DNA of 64,000 nucleotides from Pedobacter panaciterrae (GTDB lineage Bacteria > Bacteroidota > Bacteroidia > Sphingobacteriales > Sphingobacteriaceae). The notes below the pieces were generated by a model. It was not told where the DNA came from and did not search any database. It was given only the letters and a program-made list of their open reading frames with translations. The stretch covers positions 1,488,001 to 1,552,000 of the forward strand of contig NZ_JABMKW010000020.1 of the NCBI RefSeq assembly GCF_013204795.1, in the 5' to 3' direction. The translations under genes and the position numbers were made by a program. Shown piece by piece: positions 43,599-52,844 of this stretch; the first letter of the stretch is position 1; each line of letters starts with the position of its first letter.

Positions 43599-44483
43599 CT
43601 ATCCGTTGTAGGCAATGGCAAACTGTTTTGCAAAATCTTCAAGTTTGATCTTACCAATTGGAACAGTGTTTTTAGAATCGAAATCCTCCCAAAGTACACC
43701 ACTTCTAATAGCGGTGCCCATTTCTACATAATTCTTTGCAATTTCCTCTGGAAGTCCGGCGCCTACCATTCCATCAAAGGCCTGCACATCATCAAATGCT
43801 ACCCATGGCAATTCAGGCTTACCAATTGCTTTTCCTAGCTCCTCTGCAACTTCTTTAAGCAGGCGTTTATCACTCGCAATATAAAAAATGTTCTTTCCTG
43901 TAAAGCCTTCTTTGATTTTATTTGCAGCGGCCGCAGCTATATCTTTTGGATCGACCATAATGATTGGCTGATCTGCACCGTAGTTAGACCCGATGATTCC
44001 CATGTGTCTGATCAAATCCTGATTTGCATAGAAATTGTTATAGAAAAATGCAGGACGAAGGATTAGTACATCGATATTTTCAAGTTTACTAAAGATCTGT
44101 TCAACGGCATAAAGCCCGGCAATTGGTCCGGTTCCTTTTTCAATATGAGCACCTATACTGCTCAATAAAACTACTTTTTTAACACCAGAGGCTTTTATTG
44201 CGTTGGCATAGTGCTCGCCAACTTCTTTAATGTGTCCTCTAAGGTCATTGGCAGCGAAATCGTTAGGTACCATCAGATATACTAGATCTGCACCTATAAA
44301 GGTATCTGTAAGAAAACGTTCGTCGTTTACTGATCCAATTGCCGGGATTGCGCCAAGGCTTATAATTTCATCTGATTTTTCTTTGTTACTGGATACGATG
44401 GTTACCTGATGTCCTTCAGAAACCAGGTTAATTGAAAGTGGTCTACTGATATTCCCCAGTGACCCAGTTATAATTATTTTCAT
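43599..44483 (-). CDS. NmrA-family NAD(P)-binding protein
   Basis: 294 residues from ATG 44483, where the Rossmann start M-K-I-I-I-T-G-S-L-G-N-I begins; the extra nine residues of the longer frame come from promoter DNA. The G-x-x-G-x-I nucleotide loop is present and L-L-S-S-I-G-A-H follows. There is no Y-x3-K catalytic pair, so it may act as a redox sensor or quinone/atypical reductase, as many HxlR-linked NmrA proteins do. Divergent from the HxlR gene that likely controls it. Confidence 0.85.
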   Translation of the reverse strand: MKIIITGSLGNISRPLSINLVSEGHQVTIVSSNKEKSDEIISLGAIPAIGSVNDERFLTDTFIGADLVYLMVPNDFAANDLRGHIKEVGEHYANAIKASGVKKVVLLSSIGAHIEKGTGPIAGLYAVEQIFSKLENIDVLILRPAFFYNNFYANQDLIRHMGIIGSNYGADQPIIMVDPKDIAAAAANKIKEGFTGKNIFYIASDKRLLKEVAEELGKAIGKPELPWVAFDDVQAFDGMVGAGLPEEIAKNYVEMGTAIRSGVLWEDFDSKNTVPIGKIKLEDFAKQFAIAYNG

Positions 44484-44507
44484 GATAGTTCTGTTTTTAT
44501 TTAAAGA

Positions 44508-44538
44508 CAAAGTTATATTTGTACTTACTTTTATACAA
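44508..44538 (-). promoter_or_regulatory. Promoter of the NmrA gene
   Basis: Minus-strand TTG (44536-44538), 20-base spacer, TAACTTTG (44508-44515): full consensus, 24 bases before the ATG. Confidence 0.7.
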
Positions 44539-44546
44539 GTACTTAC
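44521..44546. promoter_or_regulatory. Probable HxlR operator
   Basis: GTACTT (44521-44526) and AAGTAC (44537-44542) form an inverted repeat with a 10-base spacer. GTACTTAC also occurs twice in direct orientation (44521, 44539). The site covers the spacer and -33 region of the NmrA promoter. Confidence 0.6.
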
Positions 44547-44561
44547 CCCAAAGTATGTAAG

Positions 44562-44918
44562 ATGACAGCGATCAAAGAAAATTCAACTTTAAATGCCAAC
44601 AGAGAAAATAACAAGGCAACCTGCCCGGTCAGCTACGTGATGAGTAAGATTGGAGGTCATTGGAAACCAGTAATACTTTACCACCTCATGAGCGGACCAA
44701 AAAGGTATAGCGAGCTGAAGAAATTGATTCCGGCCATAACTGAAAAAATGCTTATACAGCACCTAAAACAGATGCAACAGGATGTGCTGGTTATCAGAAA
44801 AGCTGAGAATATTGTTCCTCCTTTTGTAACCTATAGTTTAAGTTTTGAAGGTGAAGAATTAAAGCCAATTCTCGATGCAATGGTTGAATGGGCATTTGCA
44901 CGAGATTTTAAGGCATAA
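44562..44918 (+). CDS. HxlR-family winged-helix regulator
   Basis: 118 residues. Typical HxlR pattern: C-P-V-S-Y-V-M-S-K-I-G-G-H-W-K-P-V-I-L-Y near the N-terminus with a redox-candidate Cys, then K-R-Y-S-E-L-K-K-L-I-P-A-I-T-E-K-M-L recognition helix, and Y-S-L-S-F-E-G wing. HxlR regulators often sense aldehydes or oxidants through the N-terminal Cys. Divergent from the NmrA gene. Its last 88 bases are antisense-coding for the DUF1080 tail. Confidence 0.92.
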   Translation: MTAIKENSTLNANRENNKATCPVSYVMSKIGGHWKPVILYHLMSGPKRYSELKKLIPAITEKMLIQHLKQMQQDVLVIRKAENIVPPFVTYSLSFEGEELKPILDAMVEWAFARDFKA

Positions 44919-45628
44919 TCAAGGCCTTGTTTTAGTCTAATGTTCTTGAATTCAACGCGCATTTCAGTGGTTACGTGTGCCTGAAGGCCTAATAACCCTG
45001 TCATTTTACGATTGGCAGGATCATTATCGGTGGCATCACTCATTAATACACCATTGATATAATATTGCATATGATTGCCTTTAACAACCAGGTGATATTC
45101 ATTCCAATCATCCTTCCTGATATTCTTTGCCAGCTCCTCTGATGTACCTAACGTTGAAAGGAGATCAGGTTTCCCTAATGAATCTACAACTACTTTCTCG
45201 CCCCGTTTTGCGATAAAGCCACGGCCTCTTTCTTCATAGTTTAAGCCTGTATATTCATTGTTCCCATCTATGTCGGCCTGATAACCTTTTAGTCCAAAGG
45301 GAACACCGGGTACTTCTTCACTCCTGTACTGGATACCACTATTGCCTCCTTTTGAAATTTTATACTGTAATTTCAGTTCAAAATCACCCACTTTCCCTCC
45401 TGCCCATATTAAAAAAGTATTATTCTTTAATTGATTTTGAGGAGTGACCTCACCTATTATAGTTCCGTTTTCAACTTTCCAGTGGATTAAATCTCCTTTC
45501 CAGCCTTGTAGTGTTTTACCATCAAAAATTTTAACAAAATCCTTTTCCTGACTCATTGCCGAAAAAGTTAGCATTAACAAAAACACACTTCCAATAAAGC
45601 TTATTGAATTTCTATTTATTTGACGCAT
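44831..45628 (-). CDS. DUF1080 (3-keto-glycoside hydrolase family) protein
   Basis: 265 residues from ATG 45628, with signal peptide (S-F-I-G-S-V-F-L-L-M-L-T-F-S-A-M-S). The concanavalin-like core has F-D-G-K-T-L-Q-G-W-K-G, then G-N-S-G-I-Q-Y-R-S and G-Y-Q-A-D-I-D-G, typical of the family. Some members hydrolyse 3-keto-glycosides. Homologues usually end just after the F-K-N-I-R-L-K strand; here the frame continues for 29 residues into DNA antisense to the HxlR gene, an unusual tail. Cotranscribed with the upstream propeller-cytochrome gene (10-base gap). Confidence 0.85.
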   Translation of the reverse strand: MRQINRNSISFIGSVFLLMLTFSAMSQEKDFVKIFDGKTLQGWKGDLIHWKVENGTIIGEVTPQNQLKNNTFLIWAGGKVGDFELKLQYKISKGGNSGIQYRSEEVPGVPFGLKGYQADIDGNNEYTGLNYEERGRGFIAKRGEKVVVDSLGKPDLLSTLGTSEELAKNIRKDDWNEYHLVVKGNHMQYYINGVLMSDATDNDPANRKMTGLLGLQAHVTTEMRVEFKNIRLKQGLDYALKSRANAHSTIASRIGFNSSPSKLKL

Positions 45629-45638
45629 CTTCTTACTT

Positions 45639-48314
45639 CTATTTACTTGCCGGCTGAAACACTTTATTATCTTTATTTCCACCTGAAATCAAATAAGCCA
45701 TTAAATCTTTTAATTCCTCACTATTTAAGCTGTTGATCATGCCAGGCATCATAATGGATAATTTAGATACAGAAGTGATTGCTATATCCTTTTTCTTAAT
45801 TTCCCGAAGTGTTTGAGGAGAAAAAGGATTTTGAGAAATATAAATCTTGTCTTTGGTCTCTCTCTTAAATCTTCCATAGATAGAGCTTCCGTCTTTTAAA
45901 TAATAAACTTTTGCGGCATACTGATCGGAGATCACTTTGCTAGGTGTTATGATAGATTCAAGGATGTCTTTCTCAGAGAATCTGGTTCCCAGATGTGTAA
46001 GGTCGGGACCTGCAGAACCACCCTCGCCACCTGTAGTATGGCAAGAAATACACATTGTGGCGGCAAACATCATTTTACCATTCTTATAGTTTCTGCCTAC
46101 CAAACTGTCTTTTACTACTGCAAGTGCTTCGTCCAGTTTCCAGTCTCTTCCCGGACCTTTTGGTTGTGTAACATCGCCAAGTTTAAGCTGTTTATTGTCT
46201 ACCAGGCCGTCTCCGGAGATCTTGTTAAAATGAGCAAATTGTTCTTTTGGCACATTGGTTAGGGCTATTTTACGTGCTTCATCAATAAAACCGATATAAC
46301 TGTTACCACCCTTAAACCCGAATGCTTTATAGAACCATTTAAAATATTTGTTACGAAGTGCAGGTGTCCATCCTTTTTTGGCTTCACTTAAAGCTACAGC
46401 ATAATAAATCTGTTGCGAAGGTGGCGTTTTAGACAGCGTTTTTGCAATATCCAATCCATATTGAGGATTTTTCAAGATCAAATCTGACGAACTGGTTATT
46501 CCCTTCTGGTAGTCCTCATCGTCTTTGGCCAGATCTATTAAGGCCAAAGTTTTAGGTACTACCTGCTCATCGCCGATGTAAACAAGGATCTTTGTCATGA
46601 ACCGATTGATTTCATTACTCTTGGCCGGAAAATGAGCATTTAGATATTTGCTTAATTTCAGCCTATCTACCGGTTGGGGTTTACCGGCGCGCAGTAACGT
46701 TAGCTCAAACGTTCTTAACAAGTCCATCTTCTGCGGTTCTGATAGTGACATATAATTGATGTGCATCAGCGCATTCAACATTTTACTGTTTAATTCCTTA
46801 CTTCCATTTCTGGCCAGTGCGGTCATGGCGTGCATCAATATAATCGGGTCCTTTTCATTCAGGGCTCTGTCTTGCCATTCTGCAACGGGCTGGTGCTCAA
46901 CAGCAATCCTTGCTGCATAACGAATATAGCGATCTTTGTTTTTCAGGTTTGGCCAGGCTATGTTAATTGCCTCTGGATTGGGTGTAGTATGAAACTCTTC
47001 CAATTGCTTCCTCAGGTTGCGTGCTTCGAGCACACTTGCTGTTGCATTGGTTGGCAATTCTTGGTTTGGCAAGGAATTATCACCATAATAAACTCTGTAT
47101 AAATCAGATTCAAGCTCACGTCCTCCGGTTAAAAAGTATAGTGCGCCATCAGGTCCAATCAAACCGTCGGTAAGCGGTAAAGGCTGACCAGATAAAAATT
47201 CCTCTGCTGTTGTTTTATAAGAGGATCCATCGGGAATAAGCTGTACGGAATAAATGATGCCAAAAGTCCAGTCGAAGGCTAATAAACCACGACGATATTT
47301 CTCTGGAAAACGAGCGTTATAACTGCTAACCAGGTTGGTAGGTGAGCCCTGACCAACGTTTAATATAGCAGGAAGATTATCAATATAACTTGGTGCCCAA
47401 TTGGTATTTCCGGAGCGCCAGCCAAATTCACTTCCGCTGGGAGAATGAGAAATTCTGGTAGGTTTATACCATGGCATCCCCATATCCCATTCCATGTCGC
47501 CATCGTAAACAAACATTTCTCCATCTTCATTAAAGGCAAAATCATATGGATTTCTATATCCTGCACTTACCAATTCCCACTTTACTCCTTCCGGGTCGGT
47601 TTTCATTACAAAGGCTCCTGGCGCAAAACGGTCTGTAGCATGTCCATTAGGGTCTTTTATGGTTGCCAATGCGTTGTCTTCTTTCCAGGTTTTAGGTAGG
47701 CGGTAACTGTCCATTTCCGGCATATCTGTATAATTACCTGCAATCATGTAAATTGACTTTTTATCAGGAGAAAGCACAATACTGTGGGGGCCATGTTCGC
47801 CTTCACCGATTAATGCTTTCATCAATGTTACTTTATCGAATTGATCATCACCATCGGTATCCTGTAACCGGTAAAGTCCACTTCCGCTTTTAAACTTATC
47901 GTCGCTATTGTGATTAACCATTACGTATAAGCTATTGAAGGCGTAAAGCAAACCATGGGCATACCCCATCCCTACTTTAGCGTTTGTTGAATCGCCAACA
48001 ATTAGTTTTTCTACCTTTACTTTAACCTTGGTGGTATCTGCACCTATTGGGGGTATTTCCAGCCTGTATAAAAAGCCATACTGATCTGAAGTAATTATCC
48101 GCCCTTTATTATCAAAGGTCATGGCTACCCATGATCCGGTTTTACTTTCAGACGGGCTGTATAAATGTTCTGCTTTAAAATTTGGTAAAAGTTTTAGTTT
48201 TTCAACTTTTGGTCCTGGATTATCTTTCTGGAAAGTGGTGAAGGAAACACCGATAAGAATGAGTAATAAAAATACTACAGATAATTTAACAGACCTAGTT
48301 CTGTTTGATTTCAT
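45639..48314 (-). CDS. Secreted beta-propeller / HEAT / cytochrome c protein
   Basis: 891 residues with a hydrophobic N-terminal signal or anchor (10-27). A six-bladed propeller resembling PQQ-type membrane-bound dehydrogenases covers about 35-420, a HEAT-like helical stretch follows (430-690), and a c-type haem motif C-I-S-C-H is at 755-759 with M-M-P-G-M near 855 as the sixth ligand. This matches the PVC-type haem-binding architecture also seen in Bacteroidota. It may oxidise a sugar and pass electrons through its own haem. Its DUF1080 partner suggests 3-keto-sugar chemistry; this is inference. Confidence 0.78.
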   Translation of the reverse strand: MKSNRTRSVKLSVVFLLLILIGVSFTTFQKDNPGPKVEKLKLLPNFKAEHLYSPSESKTGSWVAMTFDNKGRIITSDQYGFLYRLEIPPIGADTTKVKVKVEKLIVGDSTNAKVGMGYAHGLLYAFNSLYVMVNHNSDDKFKSGSGLYRLQDTDGDDQFDKVTLMKALIGEGEHGPHSIVLSPDKKSIYMIAGNYTDMPEMDSYRLPKTWKEDNALATIKDPNGHATDRFAPGAFVMKTDPEGVKWELVSAGYRNPYDFAFNEDGEMFVYDGDMEWDMGMPWYKPTRISHSPSGSEFGWRSGNTNWAPSYIDNLPAILNVGQGSPTNLVSSYNARFPEKYRRGLLAFDWTFGIIYSVQLIPDGSSYKTTAEEFLSGQPLPLTDGLIGPDGALYFLTGGRELESDLYRVYYGDNSLPNQELPTNATASVLEARNLRKQLEEFHTTPNPEAINIAWPNLKNKDRYIRYAARIAVEHQPVAEWQDRALNEKDPIILMHAMTALARNGSKELNSKMLNALMHINYMSLSEPQKMDLLRTFELTLLRAGKPQPVDRLKLSKYLNAHFPAKSNEINRFMTKILVYIGDEQVVPKTLALIDLAKDDEDYQKGITSSSDLILKNPQYGLDIAKTLSKTPPSQQIYYAVALSEAKKGWTPALRNKYFKWFYKAFGFKGGNSYIGFIDEARKIALTNVPKEQFAHFNKISGDGLVDNKQLKLGDVTQPKGPGRDWKLDEALAVVKDSLVGRNYKNGKMMFAATMCISCHTTGGEGGSAGPDLTHLGTRFSEKDILESIITPSKVISDQYAAKVYYLKDGSSIYGRFKRETKDKIYISQNPFSPQTLREIKKKDIAITSVSKLSIMMPGMINSLNSEELKDLMAYLISGGNKDNKVFQPASK

Positions 48315-48345
48315 GTGGGTTGGTTTATTTGTGTGTTTGGTATAA

Positions 48346-48376
48346 CAAGAATATCGTAAATAGATGAAATACGCAA
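48346..48376 (-). promoter_or_regulatory. Promoter of the propeller-cytochrome / DUF1080 operon
   Basis: Minus-strand TTG (48374-48376), 20-base spacer, TATTCTTG (48346-48353), one mismatch, about 31 bases before the ATG. Confidence 0.5.
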
Positions 48377-48439
48377 CCTGTGCTGTCCTGTACTGACATG
48401 CTCTGGCTATCTTTTATCTTTTCTGATATGCCACTTTAA

Positions 48440-48481
48440 ACAAAACAACACATTGAATGTATTAATAAGACAAAACAGCAC
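48440..48481. promoter_or_regulatory. Direct repeat, candidate AraC site
   Basis: ACAAAACAACAC (48440-48451) and ACAAAACAGCAC (48470-48481) match at 11 of 12 bases and are 30 bases apart. Direct repeats on one helix face, upstream of both divergent promoters, fit AraC-family activation. Confidence 0.5.
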
Positions 48482-48498
48482 TTAATCTTAAATATCGT

Positions 48499-48528
48499 TT
48501 GTACTTTTTGATAAAATAATTAGCTTTA
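48499..48528 (+). promoter_or_regulatory. Promoter of the AraC gene at 48550
   Basis: TTG (48499-48501), 19-base spacer, TAGCTTTA (48521-48528), one mismatch, 21 bases before the ATG. Confidence 0.5.
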
Positions 48529-48549
48529 TAAAAGAAGCCAAATATTAAA

Positions 48550-49428
48550 ATGAAGAATTACCAGAAATATCTTAACATTAGTGAATTCGAAAAAAATTGG
48601 GGATTTTACATCAATACGGTTGGTTCGGCAAAGGTAGAGCCTAACAAAAATTACCCAAACAATCGTGAGCATCCAATAGATCACTCCTTTACCTGGGATA
48701 AGGGCAGAATACTAGACGGCTATTACCTGGTTTTCATAACAAAAGGCGAAGGTTTACTGGAATCTGCAAAAACCAAAGCCTATAACATTAAAGCTGGAAC
48801 CTGTTTCTTTTTATTCCCAGGTGTATGGCACAGATACAAACCACACCCTCAACATGGTTGGGAAGAATATTGGGTAGGATTTAATGGGAGTTACCCTAAT
48901 GAATTGATGAAAAAGGGAATATTTACCGCTGAGAATCCTTTTATTGATGTTGGCCTGAACGAAGATTTACTGCAGCTTTTTCATACACTTATCAAAACAG
49001 TTGCTGCTGCTGAAATTGGGTATCGTCAGATCGTTTCAGGGCTTACTCTTCAAATTTTAGGCTTGGTAAATGCCGTATCGAAATACAAAACACCTGATAT
49101 CGGAAATCAATCTAAACTCATTTCGAAGGCCAAATTTCTTTTACAGGAATCTATTGAGAACCCAGTGAATTTAGAAGAAATGGTAAAGGATTTGCCTATG
49201 GGTTATTCGAGATTCAGGAAGATTTTTAAAGAAACGACAGGCTTATCACCAAATCAATATCACCTTAATCTGAGATTAGACAAAGCGAAGGATTTACTTA
49301 CATCCACCAATTTAACCATTAATGAAGTGGCTTACCAAACAGGTTTTGATTCTATTTTCTATTTTTCGCGTTTGTTTAAGAAAAAGAACGGATTGCCACC
49401 TAAAGAATACAGGCTTCGTAAAGTATAA
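48550..49428 (+). CDS. AraC-family regulator (cupin plus HTH)
   Basis: 292 residues with the same layout as the paralogue at 42695: cupin with L-F-P-G-V-W-H-R-Y-K-P-H and G-W-E-E-Y-W-V-G-F, and two HTH motifs near the end (M-V-K-D-L-P-M-G-Y-S-R-F-R-K and V-A-Y-Q-T-G-F-D-S-I-F-Y-F-S-R-L-F-K). It lies between two minus-strand glycan operons and probably activates the divergent propeller-cytochrome/DUF1080 operon. The two AraC proteins likely bind related sugars. Confidence 0.9.
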   Translation: MKNYQKYLNISEFEKNWGFYINTVGSAKVEPNKNYPNNREHPIDHSFTWDKGRILDGYYLVFITKGEGLLESAKTKAYNIKAGTCFFLFPGVWHRYKPHPQHGWEEYWVGFNGSYPNELMKKGIFTAENPFIDVGLNEDLLQLFHTLIKTVAAAEIGYRQIVSGLTLQILGLVNAVSKYKTPDIGNQSKLISKAKFLLQESIENPVNLEEMVKDLPMGYSRFRKIFKETTGLSPNQYHLNLRLDKAKDLLTSTNLTINEVAYQTGFDSIFYFSRLFKKKNGLPPKEYRLRKV

Positions 49429-49436
49429 ATTGATAT

Positions 49437-50246
49437 TTAAGTTATTGATCTCAACAAATCCTTCATGTAGCTGTTGATTTCAAACTGATCTGCAACAGGC
49501 ATCCCGTTTGAGGGTAATGTAACCATATACGGAGGCGGACCGAATTCTGGAGTAATGGTTAATAGCTCATCACCGGCTTCTTTTTTATAGTCAATGATTT
49601 TACCCCACCACTCAAGAAATATCTGTGTAGCAGTTTGCCATTCTTTTACACGCGGGTCTGTTACTTGTGGTCCTTCAGGATAACCAACTCTTGCATGAAT
49701 GTGTTCAGTTCTTTTTATGGCCTCTTCTAAAATATTAGGGCAATTCTCCAGATAGCTTTCGGTTACACAAACCCAATGAGAAAGATCGGCTGTGATTTTC
49801 ATATCAGGCCTTAGCGCAAAAAGTTCCATTGCATTGTAAGGACTAAAACCTATCCTACCCCGATGGGTTTCGTGGGCAACCCTGATGTTCCTTTTTACGG
49901 AGAATTCCTGCGCTGTATCAATTACCCTTAATTGTTCATCTTTTGAGAAATAGTCTTTACCGCTATGCGAATTAATTAGTATCGGGTTACACTCCATAGA
50001 GAGATTCAAATAATACTCAAAAGACTTACAAAAAGACTTAATATCGGTTCCTGTGGCTTGATGCTGATGACATACAATTGGAAATTGATATTCATCCAGA
50101 AGTCGGATAAACTTTTTACGTTCTGCAGCATCTTCCGGAATCCATGCATCAACGCCATCATAGCCTGCCTGTTTTACTTTTAGAAAAGAATCTTCAAGAG
50201 GAAGATGTTCCAGCCCCCAGAGTGTGCACAAAATTTGTGTTTTCAT
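49437..50246 (-). CDS. TIM-barrel sugar isomerase/epimerase family protein
   Basis: 269 residues from ATG 50246. Xylose-isomerase-like TIM barrel with metal-binding candidates in V-C-H-Q-H, R-V-A-H-E-T-H-R-G-R, I-T-A-D-L-S-H-W and L-T-I-T-P-E-F-G-P-P-P-Y. No signal peptide, so it acts in the cytoplasm. Such proteins isomerise or epimerise sugars and inositols and some handle 3-keto-sugars. It is 13 bases after the GH78-type gene, in the same operon. Confidence 0.8.
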   Translation of the reverse strand: MKTQILCTLWGLEHLPLEDSFLKVKQAGYDGVDAWIPEDAAERKKFIRLLDEYQFPIVCHQHQATGTDIKSFCKSFEYYLNLSMECNPILINSHSGKDYFSKDEQLRVIDTAQEFSVKRNIRVAHETHRGRIGFSPYNAMELFALRPDMKITADLSHWVCVTESYLENCPNILEEAIKRTEHIHARVGYPEGPQVTDPRVKEWQTATQIFLEWWGKIIDYKKEAGDELLTITPEFGPPPYMVTLPSNGMPVADQFEINSYMKDLLRSIT

Positions 50247-50259
50247 TTGTTTTGGATGC

Positions 50260-52725
50260 TTATTGATGTCTGTCGAAAAATATACCACTTACTGCAGCGT
50301 TCTCCCCACGTACATGGTTGATCCGAATTCGTATGCTTCCGGTATAATTAAAGATCAGATATTTTCCATTTTGATAATCCTTAATTAACTGAACAGGTGA
50401 GATGAGTTTAAGTGTATTGGCATCAAATACTTCTACGGCAGAGCGCCTTTCTTTGTTATCCCAATCTAAAAAATACAAAGCAATTTGATGGGACTGAGTT
50501 CCGGCAACCTGAACATCCATCGTTATGGTTTGCAAAGTGGGCGCAGGATCTTTAGTTACAACTGCACCAAAGGTACGGTTAGTACCTGTTGTGTTGCGGA
50601 GCACCCTATTGTCTGCCGGCAATTCCGAATGAACATTTGCCTCATTTCTTAACTTTACTGATGATACATAGACAGGCAATTTCTGTAAATGTTTATTATT
50701 TTGAAGGTAATTAAACAACACAAATCCTTCTTTGCCATAGCTACCCTTCCAATTTCCAGAAGTTAAACTATCTTGCCGGAAGATATTAATAGGGTAATTC
50801 CAGGGGATATCTTTTACTTGCGCCGCTTTATTTAATGTTTTATAAGTTATCTTATACTCGTATTTCCCTGGCGTTAGGTTATTTACATTTATGTAGCCAT
50901 CTTTAATTTGAAATCCCTCTCCATTCAAAATTGATTTTCCATTTAAAGAAAGTGACTTTACAGTATTACCACCTAATGGAATTGCAACCCGTTTTGCTAA
51001 GGTGCCCTTTGGTATTTCGAGTATAGTTATCCCAGATTTTACATTAAAGCTGGCAGAGATCAATCCATTTAATGTTGGTGTGCTTCCATTAACATAAGAT
51101 ATGGTATCTCCTAAATGAGGCATGATTTCAAAGACTTTGAAGCCCGGTTCCATTGGCTTTATGCCTAAAACCTCTTCCGACAGCCATTTAACTACTCCTG
51201 CGCTCCATGGATGTGTTAAGCTGGTATATCCGCATTGGTTATTCGGCGGAGCATCATTTTTATCGAGTATTGCGTTCCAGCTTGGTCGGTATACTTCAAA
51301 AAATGTTGTTCCTCCGTATTTGATTTGTCCAGCCCAGCAATCTTTAACTGCACTTATCGCTTCTTTATGCTTTTGCATTTTGGCCATCGCCCCTATGATA
51401 AAGTATTCGTTAAAAGGGGAGTAAGACAAGCGGTTTACCCGATCAGTATAGTTCCGCTGATAAAACAGTGCATCTTCCTTAGGTGTTGTAAGGCCAGTAT
51501 TAATGGCGTCTGCCGATGCATGAAGTCCAAATTCATTTGGCCAGTTCTTTTTCTTTCTTTCTTCAGCAATTTTCTGCTGGGCATAATTGGTATATTTCTG
51601 TGCCAGGTCAGCCCTTCCAATTTGCTTCATTAAGCGACCAAATTCGGCCCATGAACGTATGGTGAGCATTGAATAAGCACGCTGAGATTCATGGATATCC
51701 GGATTTTCAAAACCTGCTCCGAGACGTTCGTCCCAACCGTAAAAACCTAACTTAGGCGATTTACCAAAATGCTGGTATGCGAGATCTAGTTTTTTACAGG
51801 CATTATCGATATATCTTTTGGCAAATTCAACATCTCCTGTATAATTTACATAGTCAATAAGACTTAAAACCCAATAGAGAGAATAGCTTAGAATGCCATT
51901 ATTCAGATCTGCCGTATTAATGGTATTGGCTTTCACAAAATCATAATTACCAAAGGCAACCATTGAGGCTGCCTGCGATGGATAAGCATCTCCGGTCCAC
52001 GAATGGCGGTCGCTCCGTTCCATTAATATTGCTCCAAAATAGTCTTTTTGGAGATTTAACTTAACAGTATAGGCACCGGTATACCATATTCTGGTCAGTT
52101 CCGAATCACTACAGGAAAAGCTACCTTGATAATTTACAGGTTTAACCTGACAAACCAAACGAAGACTCTTAATGTGCCAGTTTTGTTGATGAGAAAGCAC
52201 ATTTATCCAGCCAAACCTTACTCCTTCATAAAATTCAGGATTTAATTCTAACCGGTAAGTTTGCCCATGTTTAACAGGAGTCATAGTTTTAAGCGGATGT
52301 AATGCACCACTATTTACAATTGCGGGCTCATTATATTCGCTGATACCTATGGTTACACTATCGATTAAATCGTCAGATTCAAATTCAAGCCAGCCAGCAT
52401 TTGTTTGTCCAAAATCAAAACAAATTGAACCTTTTCCATTTACAGCAATTACGCCGGTCTTCTTAAATTCATTTGTATTAAAACTATCCGGAGTTGAAGT
52501 TGTCCAGCTAACTGGTTGCAAGCTATAGCTTTCCAGACCATCTGATGCTCTAGGATCATCCCAACTATAATTAATAAGGGGATCGGGCGAAAACGGGTTT
52601 TCAGTCAGTTTCTTTTTTGCAGAAATCAGAGGATAGATACTGCTTTGCGCGTGTACGCTTTGAATGCAACTTGAATAGAATACAAAAAAAGTAATTGCAA
52701 AAAATACACGCGCTAAATGAATCAT
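50260..52725 (-). CDS. GH78-type alpha-L-rhamnosidase-like six-hairpin glycosidase
   Basis: 821 residues with a signal peptide (about 1-26, V-H-A-Q). N-terminal beta-sandwich domains (30-190) precede an (alpha/alpha)6 barrel with the GH78-like M-E-R-S-D-R-H-S-W-T-G-D-A-Y and later G-A-G-V-V-K-W-L style C-terminal elements. The acid/base cannot be named with certainty; candidates lie in the E-R-S-D-R segment. An extra C-terminal region from about 620 looks like a carbohydrate-binding sandwich. Expected to cut L-rhamnose linkages in the periplasm. Confidence 0.75.
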   Translation of the reverse strand: MIHLARVFFAITFFVFYSSCIQSVHAQSSIYPLISAKKKLTENPFSPDPLINYSWDDPRASDGLESYSLQPVSWTTSTPDSFNTNEFKKTGVIAVNGKGSICFDFGQTNAGWLEFESDDLIDSVTIGISEYNEPAIVNSGALHPLKTMTPVKHGQTYRLELNPEFYEGVRFGWINVLSHQQNWHIKSLRLVCQVKPVNYQGSFSCSDSELTRIWYTGAYTVKLNLQKDYFGAILMERSDRHSWTGDAYPSQAASMVAFGNYDFVKANTINTADLNNGILSYSLYWVLSLIDYVNYTGDVEFAKRYIDNACKKLDLAYQHFGKSPKLGFYGWDERLGAGFENPDIHESQRAYSMLTIRSWAEFGRLMKQIGRADLAQKYTNYAQQKIAEERKKKNWPNEFGLHASADAINTGLTTPKEDALFYQRNYTDRVNRLSYSPFNEYFIIGAMAKMQKHKEAISAVKDCWAGQIKYGGTTFFEVYRPSWNAILDKNDAPPNNQCGYTSLTHPWSAGVVKWLSEEVLGIKPMEPGFKVFEIMPHLGDTISYVNGSTPTLNGLISASFNVKSGITILEIPKGTLAKRVAIPLGGNTVKSLSLNGKSILNGEGFQIKDGYINVNNLTPGKYEYKITYKTLNKAAQVKDIPWNYPINIFRQDSLTSGNWKGSYGKEGFVLFNYLQNNKHLQKLPVYVSSVKLRNEANVHSELPADNRVLRNTTGTNRTFGAVVTKDPAPTLQTITMDVQVAGTQSHQIALYFLDWDNKERRSAVEVFDANTLKLISPVQLIKDYQNGKYLIFNYTGSIRIRINHVRGENAAVSGIFFDRHQ

Positions 52726-52844
52726 AAAAAGCTACTCCTAAATACAGTAAAATCTAATTTGGTTTAAAGCGAAGTTACACGCTACCCTTAAAATTTCATT
52801 GCTATAAAATGGCTTTTCTTTACACTTTTTGACACTAATTTACA

